Shown here: positions 8,000-15,589 of the stretch, piece by piece | How the letters are laid out: each line of letters opens with the position of its first letter | Numbering within the stretch: the stretch's first letter is position 1 | Assembly (NCBI GenBank): GCA_945862305.1 | Contig: CAMAXF010000001.1 | Location: 186,001 to 250,000 of the forward strand | DNA length: 64,000 nucleotides | Direction of reading: 5' to 3' | Source of the DNA: Bordetella parapertussis | GTDB taxonomy: Bacteria > Pseudomonadota > Gammaproteobacteria > Burkholderiales > Burkholderiaceae_A | Notes under the pieces: generated by a model | What the model was told of the DNA's origin: nothing | Seen by the model: the letters and a program-made list of their open reading frames with translations, nothing else | Databases searched by the model: none | Translations under genes and position numbers: made by a program

Positions 8000-9166
8000 A
8001 TGATCGCGTTGGCTTCTCGATGGGTCGCTCTGGTGGGTGCAGGGTTGCTTCTCTCCGTGGGTGCGTTGGCGGGGTCCGGCGAATCCAGCAAGAGTTCTTC
8101 GGGCCCGCTCTCGGCCGAGGCCCGTCTAGAAGCCATTCGCGCAGAACTCATCGAAGCCGCCACCAAGGCCCGCACCCGGGTTCGTTCGATCTCCTGGATC
8201 GACGACCAGGGCAGCCTTCAGGAGGCCACCCGATTCACCTCTGATGTGCAGGTGCGTGGGGTTCGAGGGGTTCGCGTGAACAACTACCTGGCCCCCCAGG
8301 TGGACATGGGCCGCGAACTCGAGGCCCTGCCCACGCCCAGTGCTGAGGCCTGTGCCGAGGACATGGGAAACCACCGCCGGCATGCGCTCTTTCGGGTGTT
8401 GCCCGGAGTGCCAGGGCCGTTTCTCTCGAATGCCCAGATCGCCCAGTTTTCCCAAAGCTTTGGCCAGGAGTTGGTGAGCCTGCTGGCGGCCGAGACGGGC
8501 TGGTCGCTCACGGTGGCCAGGTCACAAGCCACCGCAGGCCAGGCCATGAGCCGATATGAAGACGCGCTCGTGCGCCGCATTCAAGACGAGGCGCCGCATG
8601 TGGTGACCGTGCAATTGCAAGACCTGGGCCCCTTGCCGCCGCAAACCCGAGGTGTGGTGACAGACTCGCTCATGGCCATCGGGCTCACGCAGCCCCCGCC
8701 CGAGCAGGGGTTGCTGGGCCTGACGGTGGTCTTGTCGGATCGGGCGACGGGCCAGTCCGTCTTTGCGCGGCAGGTGCGGCTCGCGCTCACCCGCAAGCCC
8801 AAGGGGTATTTGGATGCTCCCGAGGTTCAACTTGCCGAGCCCGAGATTGCAAAAACCGCCTTGGGCGGTTTGCAGCGGGATTTCCGCCAGCACATGGCCT
8901 GCGACAAGCCCGAGTACCCCGTGATCGAGCGTCAGCCCAGTGGTGAACTGGTGATCAATGGTGGTGCGCGGGTGGGCCTGCGGGCCGGGGAGCAACTTTT
9001 GCTCACGCGGTCCGGGCAAATGCCGAAAAGAATTCTAGAGTCGGGCGTGGCCGCAGGCCTGGCCCTTGCAGAGGTTGTGTCGGTGGTGGAAGATCGAGCT
9101 GTTGTGAAGGTGATTGCAGGGCCTCGCCCCGCGTCACTTGAGCAGCTCGTGGTCTCGCCACTCTGA
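8000..9166 (+). CDS. flgT: Flagellar H-ring protein FlgT
   Basis: An exported protein of 388 residues with a signal peptide (residues 1-24). The middle region (HALFRVLPGVPGP, FGQELVSLLAAETGW) and the C-terminal domain (LVINGGARVGLRAGEQLLL) resemble the M and C domains of FlgT, which in Vibrio builds the periplasmic H ring and recruits stator proteins. The gene is directly downstream of flgP, which supports this call. The match is by pattern and context, not by alignment. Confidence 0.72.
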   Translation: MIALASRWVALVGAGLLLSVGALAGSGESSKSSSGPLSAEARLEAIRAELIEAATKARTRVRSISWIDDQGSLQEATRFTSDVQVRGVRGVRVNNYLAPQVDMGRELEALPTPSAEACAEDMGNHRRHALFRVLPGVPGPFLSNAQIAQFSQSFGQELVSLLAAETGWSLTVARSQATAGQAMSRYEDALVRRIQDEAPHVVTVQLQDLGPLPPQTRGVVTDSLMAIGLTQPPPEQGLLGLTVVLSDRATGQSVFARQVRLALTRKPKGYLDAPEVQLAEPEIAKTALGGLQRDFRQHMACDKPEYPVIERQPSGELVINGGARVGLRAGEQLLLTRSGQMPKRILESGVAAGLALAEVVSVVEDRAVVKVIAGPRPASLEQLVVSPL

Positions 9167-9189
9167 TGCCTACATTGAAAGGGTTGTTT

Positions 9190-9762
9190 ATGAGATCGCT
9201 GTCCGTTGCCATGTTCGTTGCTCAGTCGGTTGCCATGGTGGGCCTGCTCACCGCCGGTGCCGCCCAGGCCCAGCCCATGCCAGACACTGCCCAGGCGCTG
9301 CGCACCCTGATGGGCCCCTCCAAGCAGCCGGGCACCGGCATGTCGCCTCAGTCGGCTGCCATGCCCCAAGGGCACATGGTGCTCACCAAGAAGGGCGACA
9401 CCCTGGCCAAGATTCTGGCGGCCAACATGGGCCCGCACCCCTACAACCCGAAGGCCGTCCATCAGGCGGTGGCCGCCATGAACCCGCAGGCCTTCATTCG
9501 GGGCAACCCGAATCGGCTGATTGCTGGGGTCATGCTTCGGCTGCCCAGCCCCACCGAGCTGCATGCCGTGCTCACGGGCCAGATGATGCCCGCCACGGTG
9601 GGTGCCCGCGACGCCATGGGCCACATGGGTCCGATGGGTCCTATGGGCGCAGCCTCGGCCCAGGCTAGTCAGGCGCATGCATTGCCGAACCTTCCCAACA
9701 ACGCCCCCACGGGAGCGGAAGATTTCGAGCGGCATCGCGGGTGGCCTCGGTTCCCGCGCTGA
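9190..9762 (+). CDS. Exported FimV/LysM-like N-domain protein
   Basis: A signal peptide (residues 1-27, ending AGAAQA) is followed by a region resembling the FimV N-terminal/LysM-like fold: KKGDTLAKILAANM, AMNPQAFIRGNPNRLIAGVMLRLP. In FimV/HubP this domain lies in the periplasm and helps polar localisation through peptidoglycan. Unlike FimV, the protein has no membrane helix or cytoplasmic tail and ends in a Met/Gly/Pro-rich stretch. I chose ATG 9190 because AAAGGG precedes it; an in-frame ATG at 9166 overlaps the flgT stop. Its position after flgP-flgT suggests a role in anchoring the basal disk; that is inference. Confidence 0.65.
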   Translation: MRSLSVAMFVAQSVAMVGLLTAGAAQAQPMPDTAQALRTLMGPSKQPGTGMSPQSAAMPQGHMVLTKKGDTLAKILAANMGPHPYNPKAVHQAVAAMNPQAFIRGNPNRLIAGVMLRLPSPTELHAVLTGQMMPATVGARDAMGHMGPMGPMGAASAQASQAHALPNLPNNAPTGAEDFERHRGWPRFPR

Positions 9763-9789
9763 TTCAGCCTTTGTGATGGGGCCCCTCAG

Positions 9790-10944
9790 ATGCTGACGGG
9801 CCCCGATGCCATTGGGGTGGCGGGCGGCAAGCCCTTGCCCATTTACCTGGAAGGCCGCCTGATTCCCGTGGCCGATGCCGTCGGCCGGGAACTCGGCCTC
9901 AAATTCAATGAAGTGGTGCGCGGTGTGGTGGAGGCGCGGGCAGAGTCTTTGCTGCTCAAGCTCAATGACCGTGAGGTGGAACTGCCCGCCCAGCTGAAGT
10001 TCCGGCCGGGTGAGGTGCTCTGGCTGCGCTACACCGAGATGGGCCGGGGCATGGTGCTCGTGCCGCAGGCAGGCCCTGGTGCGGTGGCCGGTGGGGCGGC
10101 CGGCGCAGCCGGGCAGGGTGCTGCTGGCTCCGCGGGGCTGCCTGGGCCCATCGCCGCGCCACCACCGGTGGGTGGCCTCTCGCCTGCCGTGGCCAGCCTC
10201 TTTATGCGGCCAGCCGATTTCTCGGGGCTGCTCTCATTGCTCTCGGGGGCGGCCTTTGTCGGCCTGGCCCAGCGGGCGCGGGGCGGTTCCTCCACCGTCG
10301 GCACCCACGCGCTGGGGCAGTGGCTCTCGCAGCGTCCGGCCATGGGCCGACTCTCCGCCGATGGCGTGCGCCAGGCCTTGCGGGCCAGTGGTCTCTTTAC
10401 GGAAGCGGCCTTGGGCAAGGGCGGCGCCATTCCCGGGGACCTGAAGTTGGCCATGCGCCAGGTGCTCATGCAGATGCAGACCGAGATGGTCTCCGGCCTG
10501 CGTGAGCAGTTGGAGTCTGGGCTTCATGAACTCGAGAGCGCCCAGGCCGATGCCTTGGGGGTCTCGGCCCAGCGAGACCTTGGCTTTAGTTTCATCATTC
10601 CCTTCCGTGATGCAGACCCGGTGCTGGTCTCCTTTTTTCGGCCACGCCGCACCCCGCAAGACCCGAACCCTCCGGCGGTGGTCAACCTCTACACCTCGAG
10701 CGAGAGCCTGGGCGAGGTCTGGATGAAGACGGTCATTGAGGTCTCCGACACCATCTCACTGACCATGTGGGCCGAACGGGAGGACCTGGCCAAACGGGCC
10801 CGGGCTGCCGTGGGCGAGCTTGAAGACGAGATGACCAGTGCCGGTCTGGTGCTCAAGAGCATGGTGGTGCTCCATGGTCGCCGGCCCGAGGAGAGTGTGG
10901 CCGTGGAGGCCCGACCCGGCGCCGTGCTGGATTTAAAGGCCTAG
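9790..10944 (+). CDS. FliK-like hook-length control protein
   Basis: The first ~90 residues form a beta-rich domain, followed by an Ala/Gly/Pro-rich linker (residues 95-140). The C-terminal ~170 residues (FSFIIPFRDADPVLVSFFRPR ... LTMWAEREDLAKRARAAVGEL ... AGLVLKSMVVL) match the Flg_hook/FliK C-terminal pattern that switches FlhB specificity. The partner domain is encoded next door: a stand-alone FlhB C-terminal domain starts 14 bases downstream. It may be the main FliK or a paralogue; no other FliK is in the window. Confidence 0.72.
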   Translation: MLTGPDAIGVAGGKPLPIYLEGRLIPVADAVGRELGLKFNEVVRGVVEARAESLLLKLNDREVELPAQLKFRPGEVLWLRYTEMGRGMVLVPQAGPGAVAGGAAGAAGQGAAGSAGLPGPIAAPPPVGGLSPAVASLFMRPADFSGLLSLLSGAAFVGLAQRARGGSSTVGTHALGQWLSQRPAMGRLSADGVRQALRASGLFTEAALGKGGAIPGDLKLAMRQVLMQMQTEMVSGLREQLESGLHELESAQADALGVSAQRDLGFSFIIPFRDADPVLVSFFRPRRTPQDPNPPAVVNLYTSSESLGEVWMKTVIEVSDTISLTMWAEREDLAKRARAAVGELEDEMTSAGLVLKSMVVLHGRRPEESVAVEARPGAVLDLKA

Positions 10945-10957
10945 GGGAGCGTTCACG

Positions 10958-11233
10958 ATGCTCAAGAGCAAGCGCGAGGCGGTGGCCCTGGAATACGGTG
11001 TGAACAAGACACCGGTGGTGGTGGCCAAGGGCTCCGAAGAGATTGCCGAGCGCATCCTGGCCGAGGCCCGAAAGCATGGGGTTTATGTGGCCCAAGACCC
11101 GCAGCTGCTGGCCATGCTCGCACGGCTCGACATCGACCAAGAAATCCCGCCCAACCTCTATGCGGCGGTGGCGGTGATTTTGTCGTGGGCTTACTGGTTA
11201 AAGGGCATGGAGCCCGGAGACGAGAAGGCTTAG
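10958..11233 (+). CDS. Stand-alone FlhB C-terminal domain protein (FlhX-like)
   Basis: The 91-residue protein aligns by eye with the cytoplasmic domain of FlhB: AVALEYGVNKTPVVVAKG, AERILAEARKHGVYVAQDPQL, LDIDQEIPPNLYAAVAVILSWAY. The autocleavage Asn-Pro-Thr-His of full FlhB is replaced (NKTPVV), and there are no membrane helices. Such FlhB2/FlhX proteins can partially substitute for the cleaved FlhB C-domain in export switching. It is paired with the FliK-like gene immediately upstream. Confidence 0.85.
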   Translation: MLKSKREAVALEYGVNKTPVVVAKGSEEIAERILAEARKHGVYVAQDPQLLAMLARLDIDQEIPPNLYAAVAVILSWAYWLKGMEPGDEKA

Positions 11234-11249
11234 TGCTTGCGGTGGTGGA

Positions 11250-11630
11250 TTACGCGTCGGCCAGTCCGCGGCTGCGGCGGTTGGCACTCATGCGGCCCAT
11301 GCGGTCATAGACCTCGACGGAACTCGCTGCATCGGCCCCTTGCAGGGTTTTGAGTGCGGCCCGAATGGCATCGAGCTTGCGCTGCACAAGAATTTGGTTG
11401 CGGCGGTGGTGGTCTCGGCACTGCCGAATAACTTCCCGGAAGGGCTCCCAGGCCTGCGCCTCGGGGCCTTCTTCGGGCAAGGCCAAAGCCCCCAGTTCTT
11501 GCAAGATGACGGCTTTTTCGGCCTGATGAGACTCAAATGCCGTGAGATCCTGGATTTTAAGGGCCTCAAACTCGGCGTCTAGGAGCGCCAGCAGGCGCTC
11601 CGCCTGGGGAAGGCTATCGCTCGGCTGCAC
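11250..11630 (-). CDS. flgN: FlgN export chaperone
   Basis: A 126-residue all-helical protein with the FlgN layout: a long first helix (LLALLDAEFEALKIQDLTAF), a conserved EKAVILQELGAL and a final helix before a basic tail (GRMSANRRSRGL). FlgN holds FlgK and FlgL in an export-ready state, and both substrates are encoded in this window. The start overlaps the end of flgM by 17 bases, the usual flgM-flgN arrangement. Confidence 0.85.
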   Translation of the reverse strand: MQPSDSLPQAERLLALLDAEFEALKIQDLTAFESHQAEKAVILQELGALALPEEGPEAQAWEPFREVIRQCRDHHRRNQILVQRKLDAIRAALKTLQGADAASSVEVYDRMGRMSANRRSRGLADA

Positions 11631-11928
11631 CCGAGATCATTCGTTCAAGCGAGACAAAACTCTCTGCAATGCGCCGGGCATCCAGTGGGTAGTTGCCATC
11701 GCGAATGGCCTGCTTGATGCGCTCGACCTTGTCGGCATCGAAATCCGGAGCGGCCATGGCGCGGGCGTCGATGCCGCTCAGCTCCACACGGTCTTCCGCG
11801 GGTTCGGGTGCGCGAGGCGAGGCCGACTGTGCGGCGTCGCGCTTGTCGTCTTCGATCTTCTTGAGCCGGCTTTCAGCCGCGAGGTCTGCCCGCGCGGTCC
11901 GGCCCAAACTGGAAATGGAATCAGCCAT
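11614..11928 (-). CDS. flgM: Anti-sigma-28 factor FlgM
   Basis: A 104-residue protein with a disordered, charged N-terminus, VELSGIDARAMAAPDFDADKVERIKQAI and NYPLDARRIAESFVSLE, the typical FlgM sigma-binding C-terminal half. It blocks FliA until exported through the finished hook. A sigma-28 signature 40-66 bases upstream gives it its own filament-class promoter in addition to read-through from flgA. flgN overlaps its 3' end. Confidence 0.88.
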   Translation of the reverse strand: MADSISSLGRTARADLAAESRLKKIEDDKRDAAQSASPRAPEPAEDRVELSGIDARAMAAPDFDADKVERIKQAIRDGNYPLDARRIAESFVSLERMISGAAER

Positions 11929-11967
11929 GGTTGTGTCCTTTAGACGTCACTTTACCTGTTGTCTTGA

Positions 11968-11994
11968 GAATCGGCACCATTTTGAGGAACTGAA
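11968..11994 (-). promoter_or_regulatory. Sigma-28 promoter of flgM
   Basis: On the minus strand TTCAGTTC is followed after 11 bases by GCCGATTC, the sigma-28 arrangement (TAAAGTTT-N11-GCCGATAA). It sits in the flgA-flgM gap and would give FlgM/FliA feedback control. Confidence 0.7.
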
Positions 11995-12039
11995 GGCCTT
12001 GCGCGAAAAAAGTTTAGGGTTGGGTGCAGGGCCGGCCAT

Positions 12040-12879
12040 TTAAGAGGCCCTGGCCTGGCCACGGCCCACCACCTGACCTGTGGTGATTCGACCGGACTCC
12101 TTGTTTTTAAAGCGAATTTGGTCGCCGAACCGGCCATCTTCGAGGGCCTCCACAGTGATCTGAATGCTCAGGCCCGGCACCCGTTGCACCGCGAGCACCA
12201 CTGGCTGACCCCGGCGCACGAGCACAGCGGGCCGAAGGTCGGTGGCTCGAATGGCCTGCCCGGCCGGAATGGCCCGAACCACTTGGGCGAACTCCAAGCC
12301 GTCGGTGGTGGTGAAGTAGGTGTTTGCAGGCCCGGCGAGTGGCCGCTCCTGTAGTTCGAAGAGGGCTGGGTCCACGGGCTGATTGGCCGACAGGTTGGCC
12401 AGTGCCACCACCACTTTCTTCATGGGCGGGCCAGCAGGCGTGGGCCGGCTGGTTGGGGGGCGGGCTGCGGCCTGGGCCGCGGCGGCAGCATCGGTTCGCT
12501 GAAGGAAGACCGTCCAGTCGGGCTTGGGGCATCGGGCCCGAAGGCTGGCCGGCTGGCTGGGGAAGGGCTGGTCGAACCGAATGGGGCCCTGGCAGTTCTG
12601 TATTTGGAGCCGCGCATCCAGTGGGGCAAATGCAATTGAGGTGTCTGCGGTCTGGCCGGGCTTGCTGCCCGAGAGCCACTGCTGGGCCTGTTCAATGAGA
12701 GCAGCCTCGGCGGAATTGGGTTGTGCGACCGCGGGTGCGTTCGGTGCCGCTTGGGCGGTGGCCAGGCAGCAGGCGGCTGCAAGGCCAGCGCCGAGGCCCC
12801 ACGAGACGAGTCTGGGCAGGCGCGGGCGCTCGTGGGCCCAGGGCATGTCTCGACGGTGTATGTAAGCGTTCATCTGCAT
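12040..12879 (-). CDS. flgA: P-ring chaperone FlgA
   Basis: A periplasmic chaperone that helps FlgI assemble into the P ring. A signal peptide (WGLGAGLAAACCLATAQAA) is followed by a spacer and the SAF-type domain: KKVVVALANLSANQPVDPAL, AGQAIRATDLRPAVLVRRGQ, and the C-terminal GDQIRFKNKESGRITTGQVVG. ATG 12879 has GAAGG 5-6 bases upstream. A sigma-54-like sequence at 12890-12907 would place the transcript start almost at this codon; in that case ATG 12846 would be the real start. It leads an flgA-flgM-flgN operon. Confidence 0.87.
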   Translation of the reverse strand: MQMNAYIHRRDMPWAHERPRLPRLVSWGLGAGLAAACCLATAQAAPNAPAVAQPNSAEAALIEQAQQWLSGSKPGQTADTSIAFAPLDARLQIQNCQGPIRFDQPFPSQPASLRARCPKPDWTVFLQRTDAAAAAQAAARPPTSRPTPAGPPMKKVVVALANLSANQPVDPALFELQERPLAGPANTYFTTTDGLEFAQVVRAIPAGQAIRATDLRPAVLVRRGQPVVLAVQRVPGLSIQITVEALEDGRFGDQIRFKNKESGRITTGQVVGRGQARAS

Positions 12880-12889
12880 GCCAGCCTTC

Positions 12890-12907
12890 AAGCAAAACCC
12901 AGACCAA
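12890..12907 (-). promoter_or_regulatory. Possible sigma-54 promoter of flgA
   Basis: Minus-strand TTGGTCTGGGTTTTGCTT has GG and GC 12 bases apart and a good -12 box, but the -24 box departs from TGGCAC. The predicted transcript start is within a few bases of the chosen flgA start, which weakens the call. Confidence 0.35.
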
Positions 12908-12918
12908 TTTCTATTGGC

Positions 12919-13914
12919 ATGGCTTTCGCTTCTACCCCAGGCATGAAAGTACATGTTCAACCCGGCGACACCCTTTCAGGCCTCACACGGCAGGCCCTGG
13001 GGCAGCTTGGCCAGATGCGGCCTGCGGATGCACAGCGCATGCCATTCCGCGACCTTATGGCCCGGATCCACACGGTGGCCGAACACAATCAAATTCAAAA
13101 TCCGGACCGCATCCTGGCGGGCCAAACCATTGATTTTTCTGCACTACTCAATGGGGGCTCCATTGCGAAGGGCGCCGTGCCAGGCGGAATGGTGCAGGCT
13201 GCAGGCCAGCCTCGGCTGGCTGACACCCTGGCGGCCAACGAGGCCGCAGCCGTGGTGCTTGGCGAGCGAACCGGCACCCAGTACCGGGTGCTCGAGCGCA
13301 CGCTGGACCGTGCCGTGGCCAAGGGCTACATCCCCACGGGCGAGGTGGCGGAGGTGAAACGCCGAATTCTCGACATGTCTCGGGAGCACCGATTCAACCC
13401 CGACGACTTTGCTCGCGTGGCCCTGATGGAGAGCGATGGCCTGAACCCACGGGCCACCAACGGCAACTGCCATGGGGTCATTCAGTTCTGCGATGGCCCG
13501 GACCGGGGTGCCGCCAGCGCAGGCTACGGCAAGCAGCCCGAGAAAATTCTAGACCTCAGCGTGCTCGAGCAGCTGGATTTGGTCGAGCGCTACTTTCAAG
13601 ACACCGGCCTGCAGCAGTACAAGCCCGCCTCGCTGGACAACCTCTATTTAACCGTTCTGTACCCCGCTGGCCGACACGAGCGTCAGATGCATCGGGCCTT
13701 GGGCGTGCCCGGCCCCCAGGCGGCCGCCCTGCATGTGGGGGGCAATCAGAACGCACCCATCACCCGGGCGTCTCTGCGCAAAGGCTTGGTGGAGAACGCC
13801 AACGCGCGCCTGACCCAGTTCGCCTTGGCCCAGGCCCAGCGTGAACCTCTGGCGAGCGCTGAGACCAATGGCTGGCGTCGGCCGGCCACCAAAGAGCTGT
13901 TGGCCGTGCGATGA
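12919..13914 (+). CDS. LysM plus lysozyme-like peptidoglycan hydrolase candidate
   Basis: The first ~70 residues contain a LysM-type motif (VHVQPGDTLSGLTRQALG ... NPDRILAGQTIDF). From about residue 145 the pattern resembles a transglycosylase/lysozyme fold: RVALMESDGLNPRATNGNCH then GVIQFCDG, with the Glu of MESDG as candidate catalytic acid. There is no classical signal peptide, as in some flagellar export substrates such as FlgJ. It lies head-to-head with flgA and just upstream of flgB. FlgJ in this cluster lacks its hydrolase domain, so this protein may open the cell wall for the rod. The start could be 12919 or ATG 12943; neither has a strong ribosome site. Confidence 0.65.
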   Translation: MAFASTPGMKVHVQPGDTLSGLTRQALGQLGQMRPADAQRMPFRDLMARIHTVAEHNQIQNPDRILAGQTIDFSALLNGGSIAKGAVPGGMVQAAGQPRLADTLAANEAAAVVLGERTGTQYRVLERTLDRAVAKGYIPTGEVAEVKRRILDMSREHRFNPDDFARVALMESDGLNPRATNGNCHGVIQFCDGPDRGAASAGYGKQPEKILDLSVLEQLDLVERYFQDTGLQQYKPASLDNLYLTVLYPAGRHERQMHRALGVPGPQAAALHVGGNQNAPITRASLRKGLVENANARLTQFALAQAQREPLASAETNGWRRPATKELLAVR

Positions 13915-13951
13915 CCCGCGGACACAAACAACGCAATCAAATCCCGTGCAT

Positions 13952-13967
13952 CGGCAAGACCTTGCCG
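13952..13967 (+). promoter_or_regulatory. CGGCAAG/CTTGCCG dyad, candidate activator site
   Basis: CGGCAAG and CTTGCCG are separated by two bases, forming a perfect dyad 10 bases upstream of the flgB -24 box. The same TTGCCG/CGGCAA core recurs near the flagellin 2, fleR and flgG promoters. Confidence 0.45.
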
Positions 13968-13976
13968 CTTTGGGCA

Positions 13977-13992
13977 TGGCATACCCGTTGCA
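13977..13992 (+). promoter_or_regulatory. Sigma-54 promoter of the flgB operon
   Basis: TGGCATACCCGTTGCA matches TGGCAC-N5-TTGC with GG and GC 12 bases apart. The predicted transcript start is about 30 bases before flgB and would drive flgBCDE and probably further genes. Confidence 0.8.
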
Positions 13993-14031
13993 TGGATCGA
14001 CCCGACCAGTCATTTCTTGAGAGAGGCTGAG

Positions 14032-14418
14032 ATGAATTTACTCGACAACGCATTTGGCATTCATGAGCGCGCACTGGCGGTTCGGAATCGTCGCGTCGAA
14101 ATTTTGTCGCAGAACATCGCCAACGTGGATACGCCCAACTACAAGGCGCGTGACATCGACTTCAAGAAGATGATCGCCGGGGCCGAGGGCGTGAAGATCA
14201 AGGCCACCGACAACCGGCACTACGAGATTGCCAAGACTGAAAACGAGCCTGACGGCCTGAAGTTCCGCATTCCGTTCAATGCCGCCACCGATGGCAACAC
14301 GGTGGAGATGGCCGTTGAACAAGCCCAGTTTGGTAAGGCCACCGCCGACTACCAAGCCACCCTCATGTTTCTGGAAAACCGCATCGGGGGCATTCGAAAA
14401 GCCCTTCGCGGTGAATAA
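14032..14418 (+). CDS. flgB: Flagellar proximal rod protein FlgB
   Basis: A 128-residue rod subunit. The N-terminal motif SQNIANVDTPNYKARDIDF is the Flg_bb_rod signature, and the C-terminal helix (TADYQATLMFLENRIGGIRKAL) is the second half of the axial coiled coil. The start ATG has GAGAGG seven bases before it. It opens the structural operon under the sigma-54 signature at 13977. Confidence 0.95.
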   Translation: MNLLDNAFGIHERALAVRNRRVEILSQNIANVDTPNYKARDIDFKKMIAGAEGVKIKATDNRHYEIAKTENEPDGLKFRIPFNAATDGNTVEMAVEQAQFGKATADYQATLMFLENRIGGIRKALRGE

Positions 14419-14444
14419 CGGCATCGAGCCATAGGAGCCTTGCC

Positions 14445-14867
14445 ATGATCGACAACATCTTTGGAATCGCGGGAACGGCGCTCAATGCGCAGCTCACCCG
14501 GATGAACTTAACGGCCTCTAACCTGGCCAACCAGAACACCACGGCCCCCACCGAGCAAGAGGCCTTCAAGGCCAAGCGCACGGTGTTCAAGGCCCTGCTC
14601 TCTACCGCAGACACCCACCCCGGTGCCAACTACGTAGGCGGCGTCCGGGTGGACAAGATCGTGGACGTGCAGAACCCCAATCCACGGGTCTATGAGCCCG
14701 GCAGCCCACATGCCGACAAAGACGGCTATGTCTTCATGAGCAATGTGAACGAGGTGACGGAGATGGTCGAGATGATGGCCGCGGCCCGCACCTACCAGAA
14801 CAACGTCGAGGTGGTGAACACCGCCAAGGCCCTGATGATGAAAACCCTGGAGGTGACCCGTTCATGA
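14445..14867 (+). CDS. flgC: Flagellar proximal rod protein FlgC
   Basis: A 140-residue rod protein with NLTASNLANQNTTAPTEQEA at the N-terminus, the central YEPGSPHADKDGYVFMSNVN characteristic of FlgC, and the C-terminal AARTYQNNVEVVNTAKALM helix. It overlaps flgD by four bases (ATGA). Confidence 0.95.
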   Translation: MIDNIFGIAGTALNAQLTRMNLTASNLANQNTTAPTEQEAFKAKRTVFKALLSTADTHPGANYVGGVRVDKIVDVQNPNPRVYEPGSPHADKDGYVFMSNVNEVTEMVEMMAAARTYQNNVEVVNTAKALMMKTLEVTRS

Positions 14868-15556
14868 GCATCAATGCCTCAACCCTTCAGATGCCGGCGA
14901 CCATTCCCACGGTCTCGGGAATCACCAAGGATTACACCAAGATGCAGAACGAGGAGATGGGCCAGCGTGAGTTCCTGCTGCTCTTCACCACACAACTGCA
15001 AAACCAGAACCCGCTGGACCCGATGGAAAACGAGGCCTTCGTGGCCCAGTTGGCCCAGTTCTCGCAGCTGGAGGCCACCGTTGGCATGAGCGATCAGATG
15101 ACCGACCTGGTGACCTCGCTCAAGGGTGAGCGGCTCATGAATGGGGCGCACTTGATTGGCAAGAGCGTGGCAGTGCCAGACGGCCCAGCCATCCTGAAGG
15201 ATGGCGCTGCCATTGCCGGCGTGATCACCGTGCCTGAGGGTGCCAACCGTGTGAACTTATCGGTCTACGACAAGAACGGATCGCTCGTGAAGAGCCAAGA
15301 GCTCGGCCGCAAGGCGCCCGGTGATGTCACCGTGCGATGGGATGGCACCAATGCCCGTGGCGAAATGATGCCGGACGGCGCCTACCGCGTGGTGGCCACT
15401 GTGAATGGCTTTAACGGTGAAGTGACCAAGGTGCCCATTGCCACCCCAGATGTGGTCAAGAGCGTGACCTACAGCACCGAATTCAACGATCTGATTCTCG
15501 AGACCCAGAGCGGGGCCACCGTGAATTTCAGTCAAGTCAAACAGATCAACGGCTAA
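14864..15556 (+). CDS. flgD: Hook-capping protein FlgD
   Basis: A 230-residue scaffold that caps the growing hook. The N-terminal FlgD signature is GQREFLLLFTTQLQNQNPLD followed by FVAQLAQFSQLEATVGM. The C-terminal half has the FlgD Tudor/Ig-like pattern (VRWDGTNARGEMMPDGAYRV). It is exported and later replaced by the FlgK-FlgL junction. flgE follows after 33 bases. Confidence 0.95.
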   Translation: MSINASTLQMPATIPTVSGITKDYTKMQNEEMGQREFLLLFTTQLQNQNPLDPMENEAFVAQLAQFSQLEATVGMSDQMTDLVTSLKGERLMNGAHLIGKSVAVPDGPAILKDGAAIAGVITVPEGANRVNLSVYDKNGSLVKSQELGRKAPGDVTVRWDGTNARGEMMPDGAYRVVATVNGFNGEVTKVPIATPDVVKSVTYSTEFNDLILETQSGATVNFSQVKQING

Positions 15557-15589
15557 CGGCCGCATTCAGATTCCAAGGAGAGCACCACC

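Noticed and set aside
12915..12931. TTGGCATGGCTTTCGCT as a sigma-54 promoter for the LysM/lysozyme-like gene
   Set aside because: Spacing is right but the -12 box is TCGC, and the predicted transcript would start after ATG 12919 and only ~3 bases before ATG 12943.
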